Shown: positions 16,945 to 25,248 of the stretch, in pieces | Numbering within the stretch: the first letter of the stretch is position 1 | Layout: each line of letters starts with the position of its first letter | Origin: an uncultured Collinsella sp. | GTDB taxonomy: Bacteria > Actinomycetota > Coriobacteriia > Coriobacteriales > Coriobacteriaceae | Reading direction: 5' to 3' | Assembly (NCBI GenBank): GCA_900762015.1 | Contig: CAAFEX010000076.1 | Span: forward strand, 1 to 28,855 | DNA length: 28,855 bases | Notes under the pieces: model-generated | Told to the model about the DNA's origin: nothing | What the model saw: the letters and a program-made list of their open reading frames with translations, nothing else | Database searches by the model: none | Translations under genes and position numbers: made by a program

Positions 16945-17138
16945 GCGGTCGCCAGAGCGAACAAATTGGCATGAAAAGAGGGCGGCATAGACCTTCTGGT
17001 CATGCCGCCCTCTTTGAATGACAAGTTGTCGCCCTGGCGGCCGCGCAGCGTCGGCCCGTTACGGCGTTTGGTAAAACGCCGTAACCCCTAAGGCCGCGCA
17101 GCGTCGGCCCGTTACGGCGTTTGGTAAAACGCCGTAAC
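16945..17138. repeat. Structured intergenic element, copy B (downstream of the SDR gene)
   Basis: The outer helix pairs 16945-16955 with 17034-17044 (11 bp, one T-G pair in + sense), continues through GCGA/TCGC (16957-16960, 17029-17032) and CAA/TTG, then TGGCAT/ATGACA with one mismatch. The apical stem is 14 bp perfect (16975-16988 with 17002-17015), then a bulged A and GACC-TTCT-GGTC. GCAGCGTCG follows immediately (17045-17053), then 4 nt, then the palindrome 17058-17085. A second copy of box and palindrome ends at 17138, two bases from the SDR stop. Upstream, GGCAACGCCGATG (16914-16926) is shared with copy C. Confidence 0.8.
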
Positions 17139-17144
17139 CCCTAA
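17039..17144. repeat. Exact 53-bp tandem duplication of box plus palindrome
   Basis: The units 17039-17091 and 17092-17144 are identical. Each carries GCAGCGTCG and the palindrome GTTACGGCGTTT-GGTA-AAACGCCGTAAC-type hairpin. The end of the second unit contains the SDR stop codon (17141-17143). The exact identity points to recent duplication. Confidence 0.93.
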
Positions 17145-17941
17145 GGCCGCTGGCCCATGCCACCCTCGAGGGTGACGGTCTCGCCGTTCATGTACTTAAA
17201 GTCGGGACCGCAGAGCTGAACGACCACGCGGCCGATTTCCTTCTCGACGTCGCCGTAGTGACCCGCCGGCGGCATATGGACGTTGGCCTTGAACGCCTCG
17301 GGATAGGCATCCTGGAAGTTCTCGAGCGCAGCGGTCCAAGCAAGCGGGCACACGATGTTGACGTTGATGCCGTCCTTGCCCCACTCGTTGGCGGCAACGC
17401 GGGTCAGGCCGCGGATGCCCTCCTTGGCAGCGGCATAGCTGCACTGGCCGTAGTTGCCAAACAGGCCGGCGCCCGAGGCAAAGTTGACCACGGAGCCCTT
17501 GGTCTCCTTCAGGTGCGGATAGGCCTTCTGCATGTACAGATAGGTAGCATACAGACCGGAGTAAATGGCCAGGTTAAACTGGTCCATGGTGTGATCGGCG
17601 ATGGTCACGCCCGAGGCGCTGGCCTGAGCATTGTTGACGACGGCGTCGATGCGGCCGAACTCCTCAATGGCCTTGTCGATGACGTTCTGGACGACGGCCT
17701 CGTTGTCCTGACCAGCCGAGACATCGGCCTGAACAGGCAGAACCTTGACGCCGTACTCGGCCTCGATGGATTCCTTGGCAGCCTCGAGCTTGGCAACGTT
17801 GCGACCGGTGATGACGAGGTTCGCGCCCTCCTTGGCAAATGCGATATCGATGCCGTAGCCGATGGAACCAGCGGAGCCGTCCTTCAGCGTGGCCTTGCCG
17901 CCGCCGGTGACGATCACGGTCTTACCAGTGAAAAGTCCCAT
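17141..17941 (-). CDS. Short-chain dehydrogenase/reductase (SDR)
   Basis: A 266-residue NAD(P)-dependent oxidoreductase of the classical SDR type. The catalytic Tyr169 and Lys173 lie in YAAAKEG, with Ser in NFASGAG. The dinucleotide motif is unusual: T12-GGG is separated from G25-SIGYG by an insert (KATLKDGSA) where classical SDRs read TGxxxGxG, and the NNAG motif is NNAQ. The C-terminus (NGETVTLEGGMGQRP) is normal. The substrate is unknown; gut Coriobacteria carry several SDR hydroxysteroid dehydrogenases, but nothing here proves that role. The ATG at 17941 follows GAAAGGAC. The stop codon lies inside the tandem repeat of element B. Confidence 0.85.
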   Translation of the reverse strand: MGLFTGKTVIVTGGGKATLKDGSAGSIGYGIDIAFAKEGANLVITGRNVAKLEAAKESIEAEYGVKVLPVQADVSAGQDNEAVVQNVIDKAIEEFGRIDAVVNNAQASASGVTIADHTMDQFNLAIYSGLYATYLYMQKAYPHLKETKGSVVNFASGAGLFGNYGQCSYAAAKEGIRGLTRVAANEWGKDGINVNIVCPLAWTAALENFQDAYPEAFKANVHMPPAGHYGDVEKEIGRVVVQLCGPDFKYMNGETVTLEGGMGQRP

Positions 17942-18235
17942 ACAAAGTCCTTTCAAATCGCGACGGGCCCACCCGCCGACTGCGCGCATCCAACTTCACG
18001 CGCCAAAAGCTGAAATGCAACTTTAGCGGGTTCAAGTGAAAAATAAAGACCGCAACAGGCGAACGGCGCAACGTCATTCGGCGAAGGGAATGTCAAGCAC
18101 GAACTGGATAAAGAGGCCGAATTGTTGTCAGCCAAACGAGCCATCGAACACGTTTTGAAACTTTGCTGCGGCGCGCGGGATGTCGGCGCGAGACTTTATC
18201 ATAGGGTGACAAACAACGATGAGGAGCACATGCCT
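17942..18235. other. Divergent intergenic region
   Basis: It separates the SDR gene (minus) and the coiled-coil gene (plus) and should hold both promoters. TATCAT (18197-18202) could be the -10 of the plus gene, and TTGACA occurs on the minus strand near 18090, but neither has a good partner. No gene or RNA was recognised. Confidence 0.45.
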
Positions 18236-20029
18236 ATGACAGACGAGCTGGACCCCCAGACTCAACAGCATATTGATGATTCCGCAGACGCCGTCGACGA
18301 CTGCGATACTCCTACCTGCGTCGACGCCTCCACCGATGCGCCCGCCACCGCAGATGCGCCCGCTGCCGCAGATGCGCACGCCGATGCGGATAAAGCGACA
18401 GACACAGACGATACTGTCAAGCATGACGAAAGCGAGCAACCGGAGCCGAGCGATGCCGAACCCGACACAGACCCCGCGCCACAGGCGGCAGGCCCCATCG
18501 AGGTGTCTTCGGAAGAAGAGCTCGACGCCGTCATGGACTCCATGATGGATGCTGTCAAAGCGATGAAGGATGCTGTCGCCGATGCCGACGTTGACGCCGA
18601 GGAAGAAGAGGCCGCTGAGGCCGCCTCGACCTTTGTGCCCGGCGAGACTCCGGTTGCCGACCAGGGCAGCACCATGCCCTCGTTTCTGCAGCTCGAGCAC
18701 CCCACGATTGGCGCCGATGCGGTCGATCCGCACGCAGCAGGCTTTTCTGTGGTCGAGGGCGGTACCGGCAATATCGCCGCGCCGCAGGCTGCCGATGCGG
18801 ACGCTGCCGACACCGCTCGCCCGACCGCCCCGCACTACCCCGCTGCGAGCCACGATCTGGGGACCGCTGTCTCGAACACTGCGAACGCCGTGGGCACCTT
18901 TATCGCCCAGGGCGCCTCGGCCATGCGCGAGATGAACGCCGCGAAAAAGGCACTTGCCGATGCCCGCGCCCACCTGGCCGAACTTGAGCAGCGCATTACC
19001 GATCAGGCCGAGGAACTCGAGACGCGCCAGGATATCGCAGGCCGCTACGACCAGATCGTCGCCGACCAGCGTCAGGCGATCGCCACAGCGCAAAAGACCG
19101 CTGCGGCAGCCGAGATTGACCGTGATGCCCACGCCGCCAAAGCGACAGAGCTCAGGGATCAGTTCGAACAAATGAAGACAGAGGATGACGCGACTGAGCT
19201 CCGCCTGAAGGCCGCGCTCGACGCCGTGGAGGCCCGCGAGGCGAGCTCGCGCGAGACCGGCAACCGCCTCGTTCGACGTCTTGAGGATTCCAAGCGTATC
19301 CGCGACAAGGTGAAGGCCGAGCGAGACGCCGGCATTGCGGCCGCACAACAAACCGTCGACGCCACGCGCGCCCAGCTCGAGACGCTGCGTCATGAGTATG
19401 CCGAGCTGCAACGCAATCCCTCGGCAAATCCCGCCAACTATACGGTGCGCACCAGCGAGCTCTCGATGCAGATCTCCGACACGGCAGATGCCCTGCGAAA
19501 AGCCGAAGAAGATGTCCCGCGCATCACCGCCGACCTTGAGCACTCGCTTGCCGCAGCCGAGCAGGCCGTCGAACAGGCGCAGGCCCCCATCGCCGACGCC
19601 AAGCGAGCCCATCAGGCCGTGACGGCAGAGGCCGATGCCGCGCGCGACGAGCTGCAGACCGCAAAAACCACCGCCGCGACGCGCCAGCGCGAACTGCGCG
19701 AGAAGATCGCCGCCGAGGACAAGGCACGCCGCGACCAAGAGCAGAGCATAGCCAACGCCCAAGCAGATGCCGCGCATGCGCAGTCGATTATCGAACAGGC
19801 GACCGAAGTACACGACCACCCAGAGATTACTGAGTCGCTTGCAGGATCCTTGGCCCGAGACAAAGCCGAACACGCCGAGACCGAGCGAGAAGTTGCCCAG
19901 CTCGAGGCCACCGAGGACGCGGTGCGCGAGCGTACCCGCGACTCACGCATCAAATTCACCGGCGCCATCGTCTGCATCGTCGCCGTGATTCTGGTAATCA
20001 TCCTGATCTGGCTGTTCGCGAGCAAGTAA
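18236..20029 (+). CDS. Unrecognised tail-anchored coiled-coil membrane protein
   Basis: This 597-residue protein matches no family I recognise. Roughly the first 170 residues are acidic and rich in Ala, Asp and Pro, probably disordered. From about residue 210 to 570 the sequence is a long Ala/Glu/Arg/Gln heptad-like coiled coil (for example AKKALADARAHLAELEQRI). It ends with one hydrophobic helix (FTGAIVCIVAVILVIILIW) and only five residues after it, so it is a C-terminal tail anchor with the bulk in the cytoplasm. There is no signal peptide. Two ATGs fit the GAGGAG site: 18230 (3-bp spacing) and 18236 (9 bp, preferred). It stands alone and ends at a convergent hairpin. A structural or envelope-associated role is speculation. 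Confidence 0.8.
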   Translation: MTDELDPQTQQHIDDSADAVDDCDTPTCVDASTDAPATADAPAAADAHADADKATDTDDTVKHDESEQPEPSDAEPDTDPAPQAAGPIEVSSEEELDAVMDSMMDAVKAMKDAVADADVDAEEEEAAEAASTFVPGETPVADQGSTMPSFLQLEHPTIGADAVDPHAAGFSVVEGGTGNIAAPQAADADAADTARPTAPHYPAASHDLGTAVSNTANAVGTFIAQGASAMREMNAAKKALADARAHLAELEQRITDQAEELETRQDIAGRYDQIVADQRQAIATAQKTAAAAEIDRDAHAAKATELRDQFEQMKTEDDATELRLKAALDAVEAREASSRETGNRLVRRLEDSKRIRDKVKAERDAGIAAAQQTVDATRAQLETLRHEYAELQRNPSANPANYTVRTSELSMQISDTADALRKAEEDVPRITADLEHSLAAAEQAVEQAQAPIADAKRAHQAVTAEADAARDELQTAKTTAATRQRELREKIAAEDKARRDQEQSIANAQADAAHAQSIIEQATEVHDHPEITESLAGSLARDKAEHAETEREVAQLEATEDAVRERTRDSRIKFTGAIVCIVAVILVIILIWLFASK

Positions 20030-20057
20030 ACCAGCTGCCAAAAAAACGCCTCAACTC

Positions 20058-20123
20058 AGTTGCGGTGAGATAGTTTCTGTTTAGCCCCAAAACGGCCAAT
20101 TCAAGAACTATCTCACCGCAACT
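20058..20123. terminator. Bidirectional hairpin between convergent genes, copy 2
   Basis: AGTTGCGGTGAGATAGTT (20058-20075) pairs perfectly with 20106-20123 (18 bp). It follows the coiled-coil gene and faces the end of queA. Compared with copy 1 (13952-14014), the lower stem TTGCGGTGA is kept while the inner pairs change from GGGA/TCCC to AGTT/AACT, so pairing is preserved. Confidence 0.75.
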
Positions 20124-20181
20124 TATTTAGATCGACGCAAGGCAACCTATCCCTCTTGCACCGATCTCTTGACATAAGGAC

Positions 20182-20280
20182 TGTCCCCAGGTGCCGGCAC
20201 AAAAGGAACGTCCCCAAGTGCCAAGTGCCGCAAGAGTGTCCCCTTTGACTAGTCATTTAAGAACGTCCCCAATGACTACC
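20182..20280. repeat. GTCCCC/GACTAGTC repeat, copy 2
   Basis: Several short units follow one another: GTCCCCAGGTGCCGGCAC, ACGTCCCCAAGTGCCAAGTG, GTGTCCCC, then the 37-bp block 20244-20280, which differs from 10555-10591 at one base. GTCCCCAGGTGCC also occurs at 3812-3824. No gene is present. Function unknown. Confidence 0.8.
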
Positions 20281-20333
20281 CAATGACTACAGCGACAACC
20301 ACGGCAACGCCGATGTTTTGGCAACGACAGCGA

Positions 20334-20472
20334 GCGGGTCGCATTTGAGGCAAGGTGACGTGAAACGAAAGGGCGCTGACCTTCTGGTCGCGCCCTTGAA
20401 GTTGAACGTCAGATTGTCCAAATGCGGCCCGCGCAGCGTCGAGCAGTTACGCGGTTCGTAGAACCGCGTAAC
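20334..20472. repeat. Structured intergenic element, copy C (downstream of queA)
   Basis: The outer helix pairs 20334-20347 with 20419-20432 (14 bp, one T-G pair in + sense). It continues with CAA/TTG, a 2x2 loop, and TGACGT/ACGTCA (20356-20361, 20406-20411), identical to copy A. The apical stem is AAGGGCGC/GCGCCCTT (20369-20376, 20390-20397), a bulged T, and GACC-TTCT-GGTC, shared with copy B. GCAGCGTCG follows at once (20433-20441), then 4 nt, then a 12-bp palindrome with GTA loop (20446-20472) whose last base is the G of the queA stop codon. The flank GGCAACGCCGATG (20303-20315) matches copy B. Confidence 0.8.
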
Positions 20473-21689
20473 TAACAAATGAGCATCGCGTCGCCAAAGC
20501 TGAAGAAGCGGTAGCGCTCCTCGATGGCGGCGGCGTAGGCATCCATGATCTGGTCGCGGGTGGCAAGCGCGCTGACGAGCATCATGAGCGTGGAGCGCGG
20601 CACGTGGAAGTTCGTGATCAGCGCGTCGACCACGTGATAGGTCGAGCCGGGCATGAGGTAAAGCTGCGTCGTGGCGTTCTCGCGCACCACGATGTCACCG
20701 CGGCCAAGTGTATCGGCCCCGTCCTCGCGGCCCTCAAAATAGCGCGCCGTCACGGCCGGATCGGACACCGGTGCCTCAGCGTCAAAGGCGCTCTCGAGCG
20801 AGCGCACTGCGGTGGTACCGACAGCAATCACGCGATGCCCCTCGGCCTTAGCCTTATGCACGGCATCGACAACCTCCTGCGACACGTGGTAGCGCTCGGT
20901 GTGCATCACGTGCTGCGTGGGGTCGTCCTCCTCCACCAGACGGAAGGTATCGATACCCACCTCGAGCTCGACGGCGGCAAACTTCGCACCCTTGGCCTCG
21001 ATAGCGGCCATGAGCTCAGGAGTAAAATGCAGACCCGCCGTAGGAGCGGCAGCCGAGTGCTCCTCCTTCATGGCGTAGACGGTCTGGTACTTCTCGGGAT
21101 CGCCCTCGTAATCGGTAATGTAAGGCGGCAGCGGCACGTGGCCGGCAGCATGGATGGCCTCGTCGAGCGTGCGCGGGTCGCCGGCGGCATTGCAACCGGC
21201 CGGCTCAAAGCGCACCAGACGGCCACCGCGGCTATCGGTGACAAAGTCGACGACCTCGGCCGTCAGCACCACGGGAGCCCCCTCGGGCGCATGGGCGCCG
21301 CCCGCACGATACTCAATCTGAGCACCGGGCTTCAGGCGCTTGCCCGGCTTGACCAGGCACTCCCAGACGTGGCCCAGCGGGTCAACATCCTCGCGGCGCT
21401 TGAGCAGCAGCGTCTCGACCACGCCGCCCGAGCCCGTCTTGCGGCCAATCAGGCGAGCCGGCATCACGCGCGTCTGGTTGATGACGAGCACGTCGCCTGG
21501 CTCGATATAGTCGATGATGTCACGGAAGATGCGGTGCTCGACGGTACCGCCATGCTCTAGCGGCGTTCCTGTCTCGGAGCCTTTGCGATCAACCACCAGC
21601 AGGCGGCAGGAGTCGCGCGGCTCGGCAGGCGCCTGGGCGATGAGCTCTTCGGGCAGGTTATAGTCAAAATCATCGGTACGCATAGACAC
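20472..21689 (-). CDS. queA: S-adenosylmethionine:tRNA ribosyltransferase-isomerase
   Basis: Transfers and rearranges the ribosyl group of SAM onto preQ1-34 in tRNA, giving epoxyqueuosine. The N-terminus FDYNLPEELIAQAP, the segments INQTRVMPARL and TAGLHFTPEL, and TNFHVPRSTLMMLV are all family hallmarks. At 405 residues it is about 50 longer than E. coli QueA; the extra length lies around the GGRLVRFEPAGCNAAGDPR segment. GTG at 21689 has AAGGAG at 8 bp, better than the ATG six bases on. It lies 64 bp after queH, probably in the same operon. Its stop codon is part of the palindrome of structured element C. Confidence 0.95.
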   Translation of the reverse strand: MSMRTDDFDYNLPEELIAQAPAEPRDSCRLLVVDRKGSETGTPLEHGGTVEHRIFRDIIDYIEPGDVLVINQTRVMPARLIGRKTGSGGVVETLLLKRREDVDPLGHVWECLVKPGKRLKPGAQIEYRAGGAHAPEGAPVVLTAEVVDFVTDSRGGRLVRFEPAGCNAAGDPRTLDEAIHAAGHVPLPPYITDYEGDPEKYQTVYAMKEEHSAAAPTAGLHFTPELMAAIEAKGAKFAAVELEVGIDTFRLVEEDDPTQHVMHTERYHVSQEVVDAVHKAKAEGHRVIAVGTTAVRSLESAFDAEAPVSDPAVTARYFEGREDGADTLGRGDIVVRENATTQLYLMPGSTYHVVDALITNFHVPRSTLMMLVSALATRDQIMDAYAAAIEERYRFFSFGDAMLIC

Positions 21690-21753
21690 GTCGGATTCTC
21701 CTTATATAGCTAAAGTCCGCTCTACATCGTAGCAGGCTGACGTCCCAAATGAA

Positions 21754-22329
21754 CTACTTTTTGGCGGCTTTGCGCTCGTCGCGGATGCGGGCGCGGTCCA
21801 TGGCCGCCTCGACAGCCGAGAAGCGGCAACCACAGTAGTTCTGCCGATACATGCCAAGCTCGCGCGAACGGCGTGTCGCCTCGGGGTAATACGGGCGAAA
21901 ATCGCGAATCACCGGGGTGAGCCCATGTGCCGCCGCCAAGCGCTCAAGCACGTCATTGCAGGTATCGAACAGCTGGTACGGCGAGACGGCGAGCGTCGTG
22001 CCCACAAACTCAAACCCGCGCTCCTGGGCCACGCGGCACGCCTCGGCCAAGCGCAGGGCATAGCACGCGCGACAGCGACGAGGCCGATCGGCACCCAGCG
22101 GTGCCACGCCGGTCTCCCAGCGATCGCGGTCCTCCCCTGCCTCGATGAGCTCAATGTCGCCATCGGCACACCACCGGCGCAGCTCGTCCAAGCGGCGCTG
22201 CCATTCATCGCGCGGTTGAATATTGGGGTTGGTCCAGCAAATCGTGGGCTCAAACCCCTCCTCGCGCAGCAGGCGAACCGGCTCAAGCGAGCATGGTGCA
22301 CAGCACGCATGCAGCAACAACGACTTCAT
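21754..22329 (-). CDS. queH: Epoxyqueuosine reductase QueH
   Basis: A 191-residue enzyme (formerly DUF208) that reduces epoxyqueuosine in tRNA to queuosine, replacing the unrelated QueG. The Cys pattern is complete: HACCAPC at the N-terminus (C9, C10, C13), RRCRACYALRL in the middle, and NYCGCRFS near the C-terminus. These bind an iron-sulphur cluster and a mononuclear iron in studied members. The ATG at 22329 has GAGGAG at 6 bp, while the ATG two codons upstream directly abuts it. It is placed between a membrane-protein gene and queA, whose product makes its substrate. Confidence 0.93.
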   Translation of the reverse strand: MKSLLLHACCAPCSLEPVRLLREEGFEPTICWTNPNIQPRDEWQRRLDELRRWCADGDIELIEAGEDRDRWETGVAPLGADRPRRCRACYALRLAEACRVAQERGFEFVGTTLAVSPYQLFDTCNDVLERLAAAHGLTPVIRDFRPYYPEATRRSRELGMYRQNYCGCRFSAVEAAMDRARIRDERKAAKK

Positions 22330-22339
22330 CGACATCTCC

Positions 22340-22906
22340 TCACCCAAAAAAGCGCACGCCAAAGGACGTATCCTCGCAGGCGACAATGCGGCGGTCGCGC
22401 AAAATGGTCCGCACGTAATACCAGTCGCCTACACAGCCCGACAAATGCAAGCTGGCAGCCAGATAGCACAGCAGCGGATAGCCCGAAAACGCAAACCCCA
22501 GGGCAAGCGTTGTCGTCACAACAACCGTCGGCGCCAGGCAAACCGCCATGTACCGCCGGCGCGAATACACAACGCCTTCGGCGCAGGCATAGATCATCGC
22601 CGTCTCGCGATTCGCCCCAAAGGTCACCTTCGCGCCCGCAGGCGCCAGCAGCTTAAAAAACACACCGTGCACCAGCTCGTGCACGGCAAATGAAGCCGCC
22701 GAAACCGCAGTCAAGCCGACCATCCAGCCCAAGACGGCCATCCAGCCGCCCGCGTCAGCCACATCCAAGTCTGCAGGCCCGCCCAGCAGCATAAACACCG
22801 GCACCAGGCACACGGCAAACACCACAAGCACGGCCATCCCCCACACAAAGCAAGCGTGCAGAAAATCCTCGTCTTCAAACGCATGTATGTTGGAAATCTC
22901 ATTCAT
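22340..22906 (-). CDS. DUF3267-like membrane protein with HExxH motif
   Basis: A 188-residue protein with about four membrane helices. HELVHG (an HExxH zinc-peptidase signature) sits in the second helix, and HLSGCVGDWYYVRTI near the C-terminus carries the Gly-Asp pair typical of the DUF3267 putative zincin family. Substrate and role are unknown. The gene ends 10 bp before the queH start, so they are likely cotranscribed, though no link to queuosine is known. The ribosome site (CCTAAGATGCT) is weak and the start less certain than the rest. Confidence 0.78.
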   Translation of the reverse strand: MNEISNIHAFEDEDFLHACFVWGMAVLVVFAVCLVPVFMLLGGPADLDVADAGGWMAVLGWMVGLTAVSAASFAVHELVHGVFFKLLAPAGAKVTFGANRETAMIYACAEGVVYSRRRYMAVCLAPTVVVTTTLALGFAFSGYPLLCYLAASLHLSGCVGDWYYVRTILRDRRIVACEDTSFGVRFFG

Positions 22907-23038
22907 AGCATCTTAGGATAGCGCCCCTGCCACGTACCCGTCCGCATGTGCGATAATGTCGAACGATATGCACGAATTGACCACCGCGCCGCCGAGCCCC
23001 ACGCCCGACTGCGCTCTCACCATATGCGAAGGAGTCCC

Positions 23039-25189
23039 ATGGCATCCAAATACTCCATGAACGACCGTCCCAGCTGGCCTCGCCGCGCCATCGTTACCGC
23101 CGGCGAACCCTATGGCAACAAGGGCCTTCACTTTGGCCACGTTGGCGGCGTCTTTGTCCCTGCCGACTTCTTCGCCCGCTTCCTGCGCGACCGTCTGGGC
23201 CGCGAGAACGTCATCTTCACCTCGGGCACCGACTGCTACGGCTCGCCCATCATGGAGAGCTACCGCAAGCTCAAGGAGAACGAAGGCTACGACAAGTCCA
23301 TCGGCGAGTATGTCGAGTCCAATCACTCCCGCCAGGCCGCGACCCTCAACAACTTCAACATCAGCTGCGACATCTACGGTGGCTCGGGCCTTGAGCCGGC
23401 GGCCCAGATCCACAACGAGGTGACCGCCGAGATTATCAAGCGCCTGCACGAGCAGGGCACCATCTCCAAGCGCTCCACGCTGCAGTTCTACGATGCCAAG
23501 GCCGGCACGTTCCTCAACGGCCGTCAGGTGATCGGCCGCTGCCCCATCCAGGGCTGCAAGTCCGAGAAGGCTTATGCCGACGAGTGCGATCTGGGCCACC
23601 AGTTTGAGCCCGAGGAGCTCATCGCGCCCAAGAGCCAGCTCACCGGCGAGGTGCCCGAGCTGCGCCCGGTCGACAACCTCTACTTCGACCTGCCGGCCTA
23701 CCTCGACTTTATGAAGACCTACACCGCCAAGCTCGCCCAGAACCCGCAGGTTCGCTCCGTGGTCTCCAAGACCATGGAGGAGTGGCTGCTGCCGGCCCAG
23801 CTCTACATCCAGAACAAGTTCCGCGAGGCCTTCGACGCCGTCGAGGATCAGCTTCCTGAGCACACCGTGCTGGAGCCCGAGGGTAACAAGAGCAGCTTTA
23901 CCGTCACCTTCCCCAGCTGGAAGGAGCGCGACGATGCCCACGCAGTGCTCGCCAACGGTGGCGTGCGCTTCCGCAGCGGCAAGGCGCTCGTACCCTTCCG
24001 CATCACCGGCAACATCGACTGGGGCGTTCCGGTGCCCGAGGTCGATGGCGTCTCCGACGTCACCTGCTGGTGCTGGCCCGAGAGCCTGTGGGCTCCCATC
24101 AGCTATACGCGCACCGTGCTCGCACGCGATGCCAAGGCCGCCGGCGTGACCGAGGGCGTCGCCGCCCAGGATGCCGCCCTCATGGGCGAGCCCGCCGCCG
24201 ATTCCACGCAGGTCCCCGCGCCCACCTACCAGCACAGCTCGCTCGACTGGCGCGACTGGTGGTGCTCGGATGACGCACAGATCTACCAGTTCATTGGCCA
24301 GGACAACATCTACTTCTATTGCATCGCGCAGACCGCCATGTGGGAGGCCCTGGGTTGGAACCTCACGCAGAGCACCGTCAGCGCCTGCTACCACCTGCTC
24401 TACATGGGCAAAAAGGCAAGCTCGTCCTCGCAGACTCCTCCCCCGCCGGCAGACGACCTGCTCAACCACTACACCTGCGAGCAGATGCGCGCGCATTGGC
24501 TGTCGCTCGGCCTGTCCGAGAAGCCGGTGAGCTTTAGCCCCAAGGCATACGACACGCGCGTGACCGGCAAGGACAAGGACGGCAACGAGGTGCGCGCCTG
24601 CGACGACAAGCGCGTTATCGACCCCGCCCTTAAGGAGAGCGCGCTGCTGACCGGCGTGTTCAACCGCCTGGCCCGCAGCTGCTTCTACGGCGTCGCCGTC
24701 AAGGAGGGCGACGAGAGTCCCTATCGCAACGGTTGCATCCCCGCCGGTGCCGCTTCTGACACCGTGGTCGAAGCCGCCCAGCAGGCAGCCCTCGCCTTTG
24801 AGCAGGCCATGTACAAGTTCGAGACGCACCGAGCGCTCGCTGTGTGCGACGACTACCTGCGCGCCGCCAACAAGCGCTGGAGCGATGCCTCCAAGGCCGC
24901 CAACAAGCTCGAGGGCGAGCCGGCCAACGCTGCCATGACGCAGGCCCTCGTCGACGCCTTTACCGAGCTGCGCGTAGCGACCGTGCTCATGCACGGCATC
25001 GTGCCGGCCGGCTGCGAGCTCATCTGCGAGTACTTCGACGTCGATCCGGTCGCCTTCTTTAGCTGGGATAACATCTTTGCCTCCACGGATGAGTTTGTGG
25101 AGAGCCTGGGCGAGAAGCCCGGCGAGCACCGCGTGAAGCCGCTGCCCCCGCGCTTCGACTTCTTTAGCAAGCACGAGAGCCAGTACTAA
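23039..25189 (+). CDS. Divergent methionyl-tRNA synthetase
   Basis: A 716-residue class I synthetase of the MetRS type. It has HFGH (31-34) for HIGH, FTSGTDCYGSPI, a zinc knuckle with C168, C173, C183 and H187, EELIAPKSQLTGEVPELR, WGVPVP and FIGQDNIYF. The KMSKS loop is atypical: at 458-465 it reads KKASSSSQ, followed by four prolines. The zinc pair CPIQGC is also non-standard. The anticodon-binding helical domain follows, with no C-terminal EMAP domain. The ATG at 23039 follows AAGGAG. It could be the only MetRS or a specialised paralogue; the window cannot tell. The methyltransferase gene follows after 59 bp, probably cotranscribed. Confidence 0.85.
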   Translation: MASKYSMNDRPSWPRRAIVTAGEPYGNKGLHFGHVGGVFVPADFFARFLRDRLGRENVIFTSGTDCYGSPIMESYRKLKENEGYDKSIGEYVESNHSRQAATLNNFNISCDIYGGSGLEPAAQIHNEVTAEIIKRLHEQGTISKRSTLQFYDAKAGTFLNGRQVIGRCPIQGCKSEKAYADECDLGHQFEPEELIAPKSQLTGEVPELRPVDNLYFDLPAYLDFMKTYTAKLAQNPQVRSVVSKTMEEWLLPAQLYIQNKFREAFDAVEDQLPEHTVLEPEGNKSSFTVTFPSWKERDDAHAVLANGGVRFRSGKALVPFRITGNIDWGVPVPEVDGVSDVTCWCWPESLWAPISYTRTVLARDAKAAGVTEGVAAQDAALMGEPAADSTQVPAPTYQHSSLDWRDWWCSDDAQIYQFIGQDNIYFYCIAQTAMWEALGWNLTQSTVSACYHLLYMGKKASSSSQTPPPPADDLLNHYTCEQMRAHWLSLGLSEKPVSFSPKAYDTRVTGKDKDGNEVRACDDKRVIDPALKESALLTGVFNRLARSCFYGVAVKEGDESPYRNGCIPAGAASDTVVEAAQQAALAFEQAMYKFETHRALAVCDDYLRAANKRWSDASKAANKLEGEPANAAMTQALVDAFTELRVATVLMHGIVPAGCELICEYFDVDPVAFFSWDNIFASTDEFVESLGEKPGEHRVKPLPPRFDFFSKHESQY

Positions 25190-25248
25190 AGCACGCCAGC
25201 AGCGGCGTGCCCGGAAAGTAGTCAATTTGGGACGGGAAGGAAAGACGG

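Noticed and set aside
18128..19873. A 581-residue open frame on the minus strand
   Set aside because: It is antisense to the coiled-coil gene, which has a ribosome site, coherent heptads and a membrane anchor. The antisense product is Gly/Arg/Val-rich without motifs.
22907..23038. Possible T-box or SAM riboswitch before the MetRS gene
   Set aside because: The leader is short and shows no T-box sequence, specifier stem or terminator.
22913..25225. A 770-residue open frame on the minus strand
   Set aside because: It lies opposite the MetRS gene, whose motifs are certain. The long antisense frame comes from GC-rich codon use.
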